A stretch of DNA of 36,836 nucleotides from NCBI GenBank assembly GCA_019163335.1, contig JAFLKM010000014.1, forward strand, positions 1 through 36,836, written 5' to 3'. The notes under the pieces were generated by a model that saw only the letters and a list, made by a program, of their open reading frames with translations, was not told the DNA's origin and did not search any database. Made by a program: the position numbers and the translations under genes. This DNA is from Desulfobulbaceae bacterium. GTDB lineage: Bacteria; Desulfobacterota; Desulfobulbia; Desulfobulbales; Desulfocapsaceae. Shown here piece by piece: positions 6,583-15,329 of this stretch; within the stretch, counting starts at the first letter, position 1, and each line of letters starts with the position of its first letter.

Positions 6583-7764
6583 TTACAGGGCTGCCTTATA
6601 GATGGCAACAACATCAGTATTCTTCATCATCCTGGGGTTGGTCAGACCACAGGCGTCATTCTGGGCATTCTTGGTCATGGTGTCAATATCAGCCTCTTTC
6701 ACCTCTTTGCCGTAACGTTTTCCAAGCTCGACAAGGCCTGATGGAATACCAACATCAGCAGAAAGTTTTTTGATGGCAACCAGGGCCAGCTCAGCGGCAT
6801 CGCGCGGAGCAAGTCCTGTGACATTTTCGCCCATAAGCTGGGCTATCTTGATAAAACGATCAATCTTGGCGATAAGATTGAACTTCTCTACATGGGGAAG
6901 GAGGATGGCATTACATTCTCCATGGGGCAGGTCATAGAAACCGCCGAGCTGATGAGCCATGGCATGAACATGACCAAGACTGGCGTTATTGAAGGCCATA
7001 CCAGCCAGGAACTGAGCAAAACACATACCTTCACGAGCAACGATGTCCTGTCCGTTGGCAACGGCGGGACGAAGATGCTGGGCAATAAGCTCAATGGCCT
7101 TCTCTGCAGCAGAGTCGGTCATGGGAGTGGCGATGGTGGAAACATACGCCTCAACGGCATGGGTCAGGGCATCCATACCGGTGGCAGCAGTCAGTGCTGG
7201 GGGCATTCCCATCATCAGCAGTGGATCATCCAGGGCAATGCCCGGGGTGACACGCCAGTCAACAATGGCCATCTTTACCTTCCGGCTGGTATCGGTGATG
7301 ATACAGAAACGAGTCATCTCGGAAGCGGTACCGGCAGTGGTGTTCACGGCAACATAAGGAGGCATGGGTTTGGTGGATTTGTCCACGCCCTCGAAGTCAT
7401 GGATCTTGCCGCCATTGGCAATGACCAGACCGATTCCCTTTCCGCAGTCATGCGAACTTCCGCCGCCCAGGGTAATCAGACTGTCACACTTATTCTTTTT
7501 ATAGACCGCTACGCCGTCGTGGACATTTTTGTCAGTTGGGTTAGGAATGGTATCGTCATAGACCACATACTTCATGTCAGCTGCATCCAGGAGATCGGTA
7601 ATCTTTTTGGTGATCCCTGCTCCAGTTATTCCCTTATCGGTAACGACAAGAGGCTTGGTACCGCCGAGAGCCCGGATCTTGGCCGGGATTTCTTTCTGTG
7701 CGCCAATACCGATAAGAGTTACACTGGGAATAAAAAATCCATAAACCTGTTCACGTACTGCCAT
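6583..7764 (-). CDS. Iron-containing alcohol dehydrogenase (ADH1)
   Basis: A 393-residue group III NAD(P)-dependent dehydrogenase (alcohol to aldehyde, reversible). The Rossmann part has GGGSSHDCGKG. The metal-binding part has DALTHAVEAYVS and HAMAHQLGGFYDLPHGECNAILLPH, supplying the Asp and three His ligands. The start MAVREQVYGFFIPSV, at 7764, is the typical N-terminus of Desulfovibrio-type enzymes, and GGGAGAAAAC precedes it. It is transcribed from the sigma-54 promoter at 7845-7860, with three enhancer sites matching those of the aldehyde oxidoreductase and the second dehydrogenase. That makes ethanol or another short alcohol a plausible substrate, which is inference. Confidence 0.93.
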   Translation of the reverse strand: MAVREQVYGFFIPSVTLIGIGAQKEIPAKIRALGGTKPLVVTDKGITGAGITKKITDLLDAADMKYVVYDDTIPNPTDKNVHDGVAVYKKNKCDSLITLGGGSSHDCGKGIGLVIANGGKIHDFEGVDKSTKPMPPYVAVNTTAGTASEMTRFCIITDTSRKVKMAIVDWRVTPGIALDDPLLMMGMPPALTAATGMDALTHAVEAYVSTIATPMTDSAAEKAIELIAQHLRPAVANGQDIVAREGMCFAQFLAGMAFNNASLGHVHAMAHQLGGFYDLPHGECNAILLPHVEKFNLIAKIDRFIKIAQLMGENVTGLAPRDAAELALVAIKKLSADVGIPSGLVELGKRYGKEVKEADIDTMTKNAQNDACGLTNPRMMKNTDVVAIYKAAL

Positions 7765-7844
7765 AATGTTTTCTCCCTTTAAAAAGTGATTTGTCATTTG
7801 GGTTCAGTTAGCTGCCTTGAATCCAATACCTTGTCATCCCTCTA

Positions 7845-7860
7845 AGCAATTGGTGTGCCA
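7845..7860 (-). promoter_or_regulatory. Sigma-54 promoter of ADH1
   Basis: On the minus strand TGGCACACCAATTGCT fits TGGCAC-N5-TTGCW fully. The start of transcription would be near 7834, giving a leader of about 70 bases. The rest of 7861-8207 holds the three enhancer dyads and no gene I can support. Confidence 0.85.
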
Positions 7861-7915
7861 CATCATTAAATCTTTCAAATTCCTGTAGTTATGTATTTTT
7901 TACAGGTTATGGCAG

Positions 7916-7930
7916 AGGACACTATGACCC
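7916..7930 (+). promoter_or_regulatory. Enhancer dyad 1 of ADH1
   Basis: AGGACACTATGACCC, i.e. a GGGTCA-N3-TGTCCT dyad. The 13-base core (7918-7930) starts 58 bp upstream of the -24 element edge, the same offset as in the AOR and ADH2 promoters. Confidence 0.7.
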
Positions 7931-8017
7931 AGACACAAGGGGCTGGACAAACCTTGCCAGCAGTCAAGATGCGCAGCCTCCTGCCAAAGCATCAGCAGCA
8001 GGGGTTTCAAGTCAATC

Positions 8018-8032
8018 AAGACAAAATGAAAC
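8018..8032 (+). promoter_or_regulatory. Enhancer dyad 2 of ADH1
   Basis: AAGACAAAATGAAAC is identical to dyad 2 of the AOR promoter (22245-22259). Its core starts 160 bp from the -24 element, against 159 there. Confidence 0.72.
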
Positions 8033-8049
8033 AACCTGCAGCCCGGTGT

Positions 8050-8064
8050 GAGTCAAATTGACTC
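8050..8064 (+). promoter_or_regulatory. Enhancer dyad 3 of ADH1
   Basis: GAGTCAAATTGACTC is the most symmetrical copy: both half-sites are GAGTCA/TGACTC with a 3-bp centre. Its core starts 192 bp from the -24 element. Outer bases GGTGT and ACACC (8045-8072) extend the symmetry. Confidence 0.65.
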
Positions 8065-8207
8065 GCAACACCAAGCCCGCGTGGACTGTATCCAGACAAG
8101 GGCTGTCAAATGGGAATGGATGGGGATTGAGGCTGAGCTGAAAGCGAGGAGAAAATGTTAGAAGGAAAAGGAAACGCTACGGACAGCAATTCAAAAAGCC
8201 TCTCGAT

Positions 8208-9455
8208 TCAAGGAAACAGAAGAACAGAGACCTCGATGCCCCGCCCCAGCCCCTCGGTCTCCTGCCCGATGGGGAGAAGGCCGTCGGCCCGAACCAGCGG
8301 GCTGAGCAGCCCAGACTTGCCGTACACGGCGGTAGCCAATGGCAAGGCTCCGTCTTCCTGGGGGCTGAGAGATACACGGACGTACTCTTCCCGACCAATG
8401 GCCGAGGGAAATGGCTGGGCGGTGACCGCCCTTACGGAACTCAGGCCCAGCGTTGCCCCAAGACCCGCGTAGTGGCGCAGCAGGGGCCGGACAAAGCAAT
8501 AAAAGATGACCATGGCCGAGGCGGCAGGCCCGGGCAGCCCGAACAGGGACTTATTCCCCTGACGGGCAAGGATGGCGGGCTTTCCAGGACGAACTGATAC
8601 CCCATGGGACAGCATTTGGCCTTGGGGGATGGCGGCGAAGACCTGGTGAGTAAAGTCCCGCTGACCTCTGGAGCTGCCGCCGGAGAGCAACAGCACATCC
8701 GCCTCTTCCATGGCCTTGGTGCAGACCTTAAGCAGACGGTCAAAGTCATCGCCGCAGATGCCGTGGGCAATGGCAATGCCCCCCGCCTCCTCCACTAAAG
8801 CGGCCAGGGTGGTGGAGTTGATATCCCGAATCTTGCCGGGGGACGGGGTCTGATCCGCCGGCACCAGTTCATCACCGGTGGAGAGGATCGCCACCCGGGG
8901 TCTGCGATAAACCGGAACCGATGTAATGCCAAGCCCCGAAAGCACTCCCAGATCCTGGGGCCGCAACCGGCTCCCCCGACTGAGCACCACCGCCCCGTGA
9001 GCATAATCCTCGCCGGCATGAATAATATTTTCTCCAGGTGCCACCGGCCGGCAAATCTCGACGGCTCCCGTCTCCTGGTGCCGGGTGACTTCAACCATGA
9101 CCACGGCATCAGCCAACTCCGGCAACGCGCCGCCAGTGGCAATGCGTGCCGCCTGACCAGGCTGCAGGGACAATTCCTGAGCGGAATCCCCCATGGCTAT
9201 TGCACCGATCACCGTCAGATGAGCTGCCTCCAACCCGGAGCAACCACAAGTGTCGGCGGCCCGGACGGCATAGCCATCCATGGTCGATCGAGAAAATGGC
9301 GGCAGGAGCTCAGCGCTGACCACCTCCGAAGCAAGGACCCGGCCCCTGGCCATTGCCAGCGGCACCATTTCAGAGGCCAGAGGAGTAAAACCGGCAAACA
9401 GGGAATTAAAATCAGGGGAACTTTTCAGTGGGGAAAAATCGTTCATACTCTCCAT
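8208..9455 (-). CDS. moeA: Molybdopterin molybdotransferase MoeA
   Basis: A 415-residue protein that inserts molybdate into adenylylated molybdopterin to complete the cofactor. Seen: LLPPFSRSTMDGYAVRAADT near residue 50-70, then GQAARIATGGALPELADAVVMVE, RPRVAILSTGDELV and DINSTTLAALVEEAGG, which are MoeA/MogA-family signatures. A C-terminal domain IV follows (REEYVRVSL, PLVRADGLLPI). It is the last gene of the minus-strand aldehyde-oxidoreductase series, so it may be dedicated to that enzyme. A start at 9446 (MNDFS) is also possible. Some genomes carry several MoeA paralogues, one for W and one for Mo, which the sequence does not resolve. Confidence 0.92.
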   Translation of the reverse strand: MESMNDFSPLKSSPDFNSLFAGFTPLASEMVPLAMARGRVLASEVVSAELLPPFSRSTMDGYAVRAADTCGCSGLEAAHLTVIGAIAMGDSAQELSLQPGQAARIATGGALPELADAVVMVEVTRHQETGAVEICRPVAPGENIIHAGEDYAHGAVVLSRGSRLRPQDLGVLSGLGITSVPVYRRPRVAILSTGDELVPADQTPSPGKIRDINSTTLAALVEEAGGIAIAHGICGDDFDRLLKVCTKAMEEADVLLLSGGSSRGQRDFTHQVFAAIPQGQMLSHGVSVRPGKPAILARQGNKSLFGLPGPAASAMVIFYCFVRPLLRHYAGLGATLGLSSVRAVTAQPFPSAIGREEYVRVSLSPQEDGALPLATAVYGKSGLLSPLVRADGLLPIGQETEGLGRGIEVSVLLFP

Positions 9456-9802
9456 GCCTGGAAAATGGCTCCTAGATAGCCACGGAGCCGAGAGGCCAGC
9501 GCCGGAACATCAAAAAACCGGCAACACCGGCAGCCAACATTCATTTCCGGAAAAGATACCATATCCACTTGACTGCGTATAGGACGAACTCAGCAAACGG
9601 GTTCAGGCTGGGTCTGTCTTCGCCAAAGCCCAAGGATAGAAATAGTTTTAGAGTAGAGGAAACAAAAAAACTGCATATCAGAGTTACGAATTCTACAGAC
9701 GTGAATCCTCGGGCCACGGTTTCTTTTCCAGTTCAGGGACTCAAGAACCGTCAAATATAAAGGGATTGCCTGAGGTGCCCGGCAGGCAGGGAGCTGATTC
9801 CA
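9456..9802. other. Intergenic stretch, no gene seen
   Basis: 347 bases between moeA and the phosphatase gene, the longest gap inside this series. I see no convincing ORF, no sigma-54 element and no copy of the enhancer dyad. A separate vegetative promoter for moeA could lie here, but I cannot point to one. Confidence 0.4.
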
Positions 9803-10405
9803 TCAACTCTTCCGATTGATGGCATCAACACACCAGCAGCCATCTTGCCAACGGATGATATTGAGACAGCAGTAGTCCTGGGGAATACACAGGAGTTCCG
9901 CCAGGGGGAATTCCTGGATCCGGGAGAGGAGCACCCGGTTGATCCCTGCATGGGCAACAATCAGCAAAGGGCCGGGATTATTTTCGACAAGTCCGGTGAA
10001 GCAGGGAACGGTCCGCTGGGCCAGATCATGAAAGCTCTCCCCGTCCGGCGGCCGAAACGATGCAATGGCCCTGCCCCGCTCCTCGTACTGACCGGGAAAG
10101 CGTTGCCGCACCTCCTCAACCGTCAGTCCCTCCCACTGCCCCAGACTGATCTCGGCCAGATCAGGAATGGATACAACCGGCTTGATCTGTCGTGCGGCAA
10201 TGAAGGAGGCGGTGTGCACGGCTCGGGCGAGAGGAGAGGAAAAGATGCGGGAAAAACGGATAGTCTCAAGGATCTGGGCCATCCTGAGAGCCTGAGCCTC
10301 TCCAGCAGGGGTCAGGGGCAGATCCTGCTGTCCGACAAAACGGCGGGGCTCGGTCTGCTCGATCTGACCATGCCTGAGGAGATAGATCTGTTTTCCACCG
10401 TGCAT
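9803..10405 (-). CDS. Histidine phosphatase family protein (CobC/phosphoglycerate-mutase-like)
   Basis: A 200-residue protein with the catalytic RHG motif at residues 11-13 (YLLRHGQIEQ), an Arg/Glu-containing core (FSSPLARAVHTA, LGQWEGL) and the second His in LIVAHAGINR. The layout is like alpha-ribazole phosphatase, but the natural substrate is unknown. It starts a few bases after the end of the nucleotidyltransferase-HD gene (ATG at 10405, stop of the upstream gene at 10408). In this neighbourhood it may remove a phosphate from a nucleotide or cofactor intermediate; that is inference from context. Confidence 0.8.
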   Translation of the reverse strand: MHGGKQIYLLRHGQIEQTEPRRFVGQQDLPLTPAGEAQALRMAQILETIRFSRIFSSPLARAVHTASFIAARQIKPVVSIPDLAEISLGQWEGLTVEEVRQRFPGQYEERGRAIASFRPPDGESFHDLAQRTVPCFTGLVENNPGPLLIVAHAGINRVLLSRIQEFPLAELLCIPQDYCCLNIIRWQDGCWCVDAINRKS

Positions 10406-10407
10406 AA

Positions 10408-11556
10408 TCAGGCCTCGGGATGGCAGCGACAAAGCAGATCGAAAAGGCTGCTGCCGGTTTCCTCTTCGATGGCTCTCAGCACTGTCCGGGCACCGAGCAG
10501 CCTTCGTTGAATGGCGGCACAGGCCTCAGGATCATTGGCATAGAGATCAAGCTTCTGCTGAAAACGCTCTTCGACCCTAACCAAGCTGCTCCCGGACACC
10601 ATCTTGTCGGCAAGAAAGACAATCTCTTTTTCGCAAACCAGAGCCCCCGGGAGATAGGTACTCTCCCGATGGGCGGCAACGATCTCGGCAGCCCGGTCAA
10701 AGCCCAGCTCAAACAGGCGGCGCCCTCCTTCCTGCTCATGACCGGGGCTGCCTTTGGCCATATCGTGCAGCCAGCCGCACACCCGGCAGAGCTCGCGATC
10801 CGGCGGCGGTGTCCGGGTCAGGGCGATCAGATCACAGATAGCCACAGCCAGCTCCGCGACCTTCTCCGCGTGCGCCAGCCCCCGGTCAGGCATGGGATAG
10901 ATATGGCGGATCAGCACCTCACATTCACCCATGCTGGGAAATTCCCTGACGGCGTTGCGAGCAAGGCCGTCTTGATACGCCTCCGGAGTATCCATATCAA
11001 AAAGGATGTTGGCATCAGGAACAAGGATGTCGCGAACCTGGGCGGGGCTCTCTGTTTCGACCGCAGCCAGAATCCCTCGCAGCCCATGGCTGCCGTCCCC
11101 CTGCACAATGGTCTGACAGAGGGACGTGGAGATCAGCGGTGGATGGCCTCGATCGCCTCCGTAAACCGGATAGATCAGGCGCGATGCCGAGGCCTCAAAG
11201 GCCCTGACCAGCAAGCGAACGGTGCCTTTGCGAATCAAAGGGATATCCACCGGCAGGAGAAAAAACCCCTTACATTCGGGAGAAAGGGCCCGCAAACCAG
11301 TGCAAATGGAGGAGAACATACCGAGGCCGAAGTCCGGATTGAACACCGCCAATGCCCCTGTCTTTCTTGCTGCCGGCGCAGTAACTCCGGCCTCGTGCCC
11401 GGTCACCACAATAACCTCAGAAACACCGCAGTCATGAAACAATTCAACGGCCTGTTCTAAAACGGTGTTTTCTCCCAGCGGCAGCATGGCCTTGCAGGTA
11501 CCCATCCGGGATGAGAATCCGGCCGCAAGGATGATGGCCGCGAGCTTCTCAGCCAC
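10408..11556 (-). CDS. MobA/MocA-like nucleotidyltransferase fused to an HD domain (DVU_1551 family)
   Basis: Two parts. Residues 1-200 have the MobA/MocA signature AAIILAAGFSSRMGTCKAMLP, then FFLLPVDIPLI and YGGDRGHPPLIS, so transfer of CMP or GMP to molybdopterin is the likely chemistry. The C-terminal part carries an HD-type metal-binding set (HAEKV, CGWLHDMAKG, AAHRES, FLADKMV), as in small HD phosphohydrolases. I chose the GTG at 11556 because it gives the usual MobA N-terminus and follows GGAAG; the frame opens further to a TTG at 11598. It overlaps the 3' end of xdhC by eight bases. D. gigas-type Mop uses molybdopterin cytosine dinucleotide, so cytidylyl transfer fits, but that is inference. 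Confidence 0.82.
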   Translation of the reverse strand: MAEKLAAIILAAGFSSRMGTCKAMLPLGENTVLEQAVELFHDCGVSEVIVVTGHEAGVTAPAARKTGALAVFNPDFGLGMFSSICTGLRALSPECKGFFLLPVDIPLIRKGTVRLLVRAFEASASRLIYPVYGGDRGHPPLISTSLCQTIVQGDGSHGLRGILAAVETESPAQVRDILVPDANILFDMDTPEAYQDGLARNAVREFPSMGECEVLIRHIYPMPDRGLAHAEKVAELAVAICDLIALTRTPPPDRELCRVCGWLHDMAKGSPGHEQEGGRRLFELGFDRAAEIVAAHRESTYLPGALVCEKEIVFLADKMVSGSSLVRVEERFQQKLDLYANDPEACAAIQRRLLGARTVLRAIEEETGSSLFDLLCRCHPEA

Positions 11557-12592
11557 GGCTTCTTCCGCGGGCGCGCTGCTGGATGAGTTCCGCCACAATG
11601 CTCACCGCAATTTCCTCCGGGGTATCCGCCTCAATGGGAAGGCCGATGGGAGAATGCACCCGGTCGAGCTGGGCCTGACTGGTGCCGCCTGCAAGCAGGC
11701 TGTTATAGATGGTATCGCGTTTTTTACGGCTGCCGATCATCCCCACATAGCCGGCCTCGGTGGCCAGGGCCTGCTTCAAGACCTCATAATCATGCATATG
11801 GCCCCGGGTGACGATGACGAGATAACTATCGTGATTGATCACATACTCGCTGAAACAATCGGTAAAAAAGGGAATCACCCGTACCTCATCGCTTGTCGGA
11901 AATCTCTCCTGGTTGGCAAATTCCTCCCGATCATCAATAACAATCACCCGAAAGCCAACCCTTGCTGCCGCCTCGGCAGTACAGGCAGCCACATGCCCCG
12001 CCCCGACCAGGAAGAGCTCCCCTGGTATGGAAAAATAGGAAATCAGATACTCCGCCGTGTCATGGGCAATGACGGTGGGACTGGAGGTGGAGGAACGGAC
12101 TTTTTTAACCGCAGCAAGCAGGGACTCGGGTACCGGGCCATCACTCAGCTGGCCTTTATCGTCCATAAGAAAGGGATGATCGTTGGGTCCCTTGCCGGTG
12201 AGTCTGCTCACCAGGGTAAGCCTGCGGCCCTTATCAAGGGCCGTGAGCAGGATTGTAAAGAGGGCCAGATTCTCGGCATCGGCGGGGATGTGCTCCAGAT
12301 AAATCTCCATATTGCCGCCACAGATCATGTCGGTGATGGCCGCATCGGCATTGGTCAAATCAAATTTTTTAGAGAAGGACTGTTTATGGGAAAAGGCCTT
12401 TTTGGCATCCTGGATGGCCACAGCCTCCACAAGACCGCCGCCGATGGTGCCGGCAATCCGCCCGTCCCGGCGAACCACCATCCTTGCCCCGGCCATTCGA
12501 GGGGCAGAGCCGGACTTGCCGCAAACCGTGACCAGCACCAGGTCTTCGCCCTCTGCAAGAAGAGTGCAGGTCTCTTTCATCAGTTTTTTCAT
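11549..12592 (-). CDS. XdhC family molybdoenzyme maturation protein
   Basis: A 347-residue XdhC/CoxI-family protein. The N-terminal part has VTVCGKSGSAPRMAGARMVV and GTIGGGLVEA. The C-terminal part is a Rossmann fold (ELFLVGAGHVAA, VIVIDDREEFAN, VIVTRGHMHDYEVL, YVGMIGSRKK). Family members bind the Mo cofactor, help add its terminal sulfido ligand and deliver it to xanthine-oxidase-type enzymes. The aldehyde oxidoreductase in the same series is the evident client. A GAGG ribosome site precedes the ATG; a second in-frame ATG lies four codons on. Confidence 0.9.
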   Translation of the reverse strand: MKKLMKETCTLLAEGEDLVLVTVCGKSGSAPRMAGARMVVRRDGRIAGTIGGGLVEAVAIQDAKKAFSHKQSFSKKFDLTNADAAITDMICGGNMEIYLEHIPADAENLALFTILLTALDKGRRLTLVSRLTGKGPNDHPFLMDDKGQLSDGPVPESLLAAVKKVRSSTSSPTVIAHDTAEYLISYFSIPGELFLVGAGHVAACTAEAAARVGFRVIVIDDREEFANQERFPTSDEVRVIPFFTDCFSEYVINHDSYLVIVTRGHMHDYEVLKQALATEAGYVGMIGSRKKRDTIYNSLLAGGTSQAQLDRVHSPIGLPIEADTPEEIAVSIVAELIQQRARGRSRG

Positions 12593-12638
12593 AATAATCT
12601 TTTTCCTCTTTTCTTCATGCTTACGCTCTTATTTATAT

Positions 12639-13940
12639 TTACGCCCTCTTCTCTTCGATGACCCGTTTTCCCGGCTGGATACGACCGCTCCCCTCCAGCT
12701 CAAGAGCAAAGGAGAGATCCTTGAGATCAGCAAGGCCTTGAAGCCTGGCTCTGACCTCCTGCAGGACGGTGTCCGCCTGGCCCGGGATCAGGGTAAGGCG
12801 AAGGCTGAGCTGGTCACAATTTGCGACCCGTTCTAAAACAGCCTGAAAATCGAGGATGCCCGGCACTGGCAGCAGGATCTCGTCCAGGTCGGCCATGGAG
12901 AGGTTGCAGCCATTTTTTAGCTCCCGCACCTGATTGATCCTGCCCCGGACCCGATCAAGCCGCCTGATGTTGCTGCCGCAAGGACAGGGGCCGGCATGGA
13001 GGCGGCCATAATCCCCGGTACGGTAGCGGATGAGCGGCATGGCCCGACGATGCAGGGTGGAAAAGACGATCTCGCCAAACTCCCCGGGCGCAAGTACAGC
13101 CCCTGTCTGCGGGCAGATTACCTCGAAAAAAAGATCCGTCTCGCGCAGATGGCAGCCGCTTCGAGCCTCGCATTCCACCCCGCCTCCAAGTCCGGTTTCC
13201 ACGGTGCCGTAGTGGCTGAAGACCTGACATTGCCAGAGCTCGCTCAAGACATGACAGGTCGCCTTCGAGATATAATCTGAACAGAGGAGCACGGATCGGA
13301 TCCGTCCCATATCAATCTTCAGGGCGGCGGCACATCGGGCGAGGGCCAAAATCTGAACGGGAAACCCGAGAATCACCTCACAAGGGTGGGCAACCAGTGC
13401 CTTCACCGCCTCAACCGGGTCTGCCACCAGGCCGTAAATATGACTGCCCACCTCCATTCTGGCAAGGCCCCGGGCGAGGAGATCACCTGCCGAATCCGGG
13501 GTCTTGCCCGGCAGCAGAATCAGCACACGTTCTCCGGAGGACACCAGGGGCTGCATGCCATGATGGAAAAAATCCAGGGTCTGTTCCAGATCGTCTTCAC
13601 TGAAAAAAAGACGTTTGGGGGCACCGGTGGTGCCGGAGCTCTGCATGGTAATGATACGGGCGACTTCATCCTGGCTGACACAAAGCATCTCTGCCCCATG
13701 CCCGCGCAATTCTTCCTCGCTGGTAAAGGGCAGCAATGCAAACATCTCTGCATCGACTTCATCCAGCCCGGAGATGGCCGCGAATTTTTCCCGGTAGAAA
13801 GGACTGTTCCTCGAGGCGTAGGCAACGGTCTCAGCCAACTTGTCCATCTGATAGCTGTGGATGGCGGCAAGGGACACAGGCTTACTGGAATCCACCCCCA
13901 GTTTTCCGGCGGTGAGACTCTCCAGGGGCGATATCTTCAT
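12639..13940 (-). CDS. PaaK-like AMP-forming ligase (DVU_1553 family)
   Basis: A 433-residue member of the adenylate-forming superfamily resembling phenylacetate-CoA ligase. Seen: phosphate loop MQSSGTTGAPKR, SHYGTVETG (A5-type motif), YRTGDYGRL and the C-terminal hinge near RVRGRINQ. A PCPCG pair of cysteines before the hinge is typical of PaaK-like proteins. The substrate is unknown. Its position in a Mo-enzyme maturation series, overlapping the radical SAM gene by four bases, argues that it activates a carboxylate for a modification step rather than serving catabolism; an acid-to-CoA step after aldehyde oxidation is the alternative. Confidence 0.8.
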   Translation of the reverse strand: MKISPLESLTAGKLGVDSSKPVSLAAIHSYQMDKLAETVAYASRNSPFYREKFAAISGLDEVDAEMFALLPFTSEEELRGHGAEMLCVSQDEVARIITMQSSGTTGAPKRLFFSEDDLEQTLDFFHHGMQPLVSSGERVLILLPGKTPDSAGDLLARGLARMEVGSHIYGLVADPVEAVKALVAHPCEVILGFPVQILALARCAAALKIDMGRIRSVLLCSDYISKATCHVLSELWQCQVFSHYGTVETGLGGGVECEARSGCHLRETDLFFEVICPQTGAVLAPGEFGEIVFSTLHRRAMPLIRYRTGDYGRLHAGPCPCGSNIRRLDRVRGRINQVRELKNGCNLSMADLDEILLPVPGILDFQAVLERVANCDQLSLRLTLIPGQADTVLQEVRARLQGLADLKDLSFALELEGSGRIQPGKRVIEEKRA

Positions 13941-15325
13941 GGGGCCTCCGCCATCCGGTAGAGGGAGCGGCCTTCAGTGGAGGTGAGATTATAGGCGCAA
14001 AAGGGAATCAGTTTTCCCTCAGGCGATATCACGTGGATGCAGCAGCCCTGGAGTCGTTCTAGATCCAGGTTCCAGGCATCCTGAAAGGCCATGCCGGAGA
14101 TGGAAAAACGATGGGTTTGCGCCCTCCGCAGAAAGATGTCCAGATCGTCCACGGATGCCGCCGGATCTACCGGGGCATCACACACATCGGGCGCGGCCCA
14201 TTGTCTGGCGGTAAAGGAGACGCTTTTGTCTCTGCCCTCCATGGCCGTGGGGAGCGGGTCGCAGGCATTTGAGGTTGAGCAGCAGGCCTGCCGACCGGCG
14301 CCCAAAGCCTGCAGGCTTCCGTCCGGCTGAAGGAGATAGTTGGCATGAAAGGAACAGAGGGCATGTTCACAGGCGGGCGGAGCAAAGTGCTCAGTGCGGA
14401 TCTCGCCTTCACACTGCCGGGCTAACTGCTCCATGATCTCGGGCAGGGTAATGCGATCCTGATCCAGGGGCGGGGCTGGATATCGGCCAAAATAGCTCAC
14501 CGGCTGAAAATGAACACCGCGGACCACAGGCGAGAAACGGGCCCCATACCTGACGATCTCACCGATCTGGCCGGTATTGATCCCCGGAATAATGGTGGGC
14601 ACCAGCACCACGCCAAGACCGGCGGCACCGCAATGGATAATGGCCTGTTCCTTAAGCGCCGCCAGTGCCTTTCCCCGGATGGCCTGGTGCACATCATCGC
14701 TGATGCCGTCAAACTGGAGAAAGACCGAAGCCAGACCTGCCTCCTGCAGACTGCGGGCATAGGAGGCATCCAAGCCCAGACGGATCCCATTGGTGTTGAG
14801 CTGGAGAAAGGAAAAACCCTTGCGCCGACCCAGCCTGATAATCTCGGCGAGATCGTCCCGCATGGTTGGCTCCCCGCCGGAAAGCTGGATATTGCAGGGT
14901 CCGCTGGCCCGCAGGATCTCGTCATAAAGCACAGAGATCCGGGCAAGGCTGGGATCCTGCCCGGACCCGCTGCCGGCATCGGCAAAACAGACCTTGCAGC
15001 GCAGGTTACAGCGGGCGGTGATCTCCAGGAGGGCCGTGCAGGTATGTTGTCCGTGCGCCGAACAGAGACCGCAATCAAAGGGGCAGCCCTTTTCCGTGAC
15101 CGCAACAGGGCTGCGCGGCGCCGAGGGTTTCTTGGGCCGCTGCCAGGAAGGCATGGTGATCTTACCCCGCCAGATACAGGTGCGAAACTCCCCGTGTTCC
15201 GGGCAGTTCTTTATTAAAAAGACCGCATCACCCTCCTGTCTCCTAACCGCCGCCAGGGCCTTCAGACAGACTGGACAGACGCTGCCGGTGTGGGCAAGGA
15301 TCTTGTGCTGGTGATCTTTGGACAT
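13937..15325 (-). CDS. Radical SAM protein with extra N-terminal cysteines (TrsS-like)
   Basis: A 462-residue radical SAM enzyme. The canonical cluster motif is C106-x3-C110-x2-C113 (CNLRCKVC). Before it come CPVC (17-20), CPEHG (41), CPFDCGLC (81-88) and HTC (96). This N-terminal pattern recalls the Tes/MoaA-like group and the family I know as TrsS, in which an N-terminal position is sometimes selenocysteine; all positions here appear to be Cys. More cysteines near the C-terminus (ACEHALCSFH, GCCIH) may hold auxiliary clusters. I chose the start at 15325 because the preceding gene ends at 15330 and the protein begins MSKDHQHK there. Its substrate is unknown; its neighbours suggest maturation of the Mo enzyme or its cofactor. 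Confidence 0.78.
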   Translation of the reverse strand: MSKDHQHKILAHTGSVCPVCLKALAAVRRQEGDAVFLIKNCPEHGEFRTCIWRGKITMPSWQRPKKPSAPRSPVAVTEKGCPFDCGLCSAHGQHTCTALLEITARCNLRCKVCFADAGSGSGQDPSLARISVLYDEILRASGPCNIQLSGGEPTMRDDLAEIIRLGRRKGFSFLQLNTNGIRLGLDASYARSLQEAGLASVFLQFDGISDDVHQAIRGKALAALKEQAIIHCGAAGLGVVLVPTIIPGINTGQIGEIVRYGARFSPVVRGVHFQPVSYFGRYPAPPLDQDRITLPEIMEQLARQCEGEIRTEHFAPPACEHALCSFHANYLLQPDGSLQALGAGRQACCSTSNACDPLPTAMEGRDKSVSFTARQWAAPDVCDAPVDPAASVDDLDIFLRRAQTHRFSISGMAFQDAWNLDLERLQGCCIHVISPEGKLIPFCAYNLTSTEGRSLYRMAEAP

Positions 15326-15329
15326 GGGT

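Noticed and set aside
6892-7782. 296-residue open frame on the plus strand
   Set aside because: It is the antisense shadow of the ADH1 gene, which carries all the family motifs on the minus strand.
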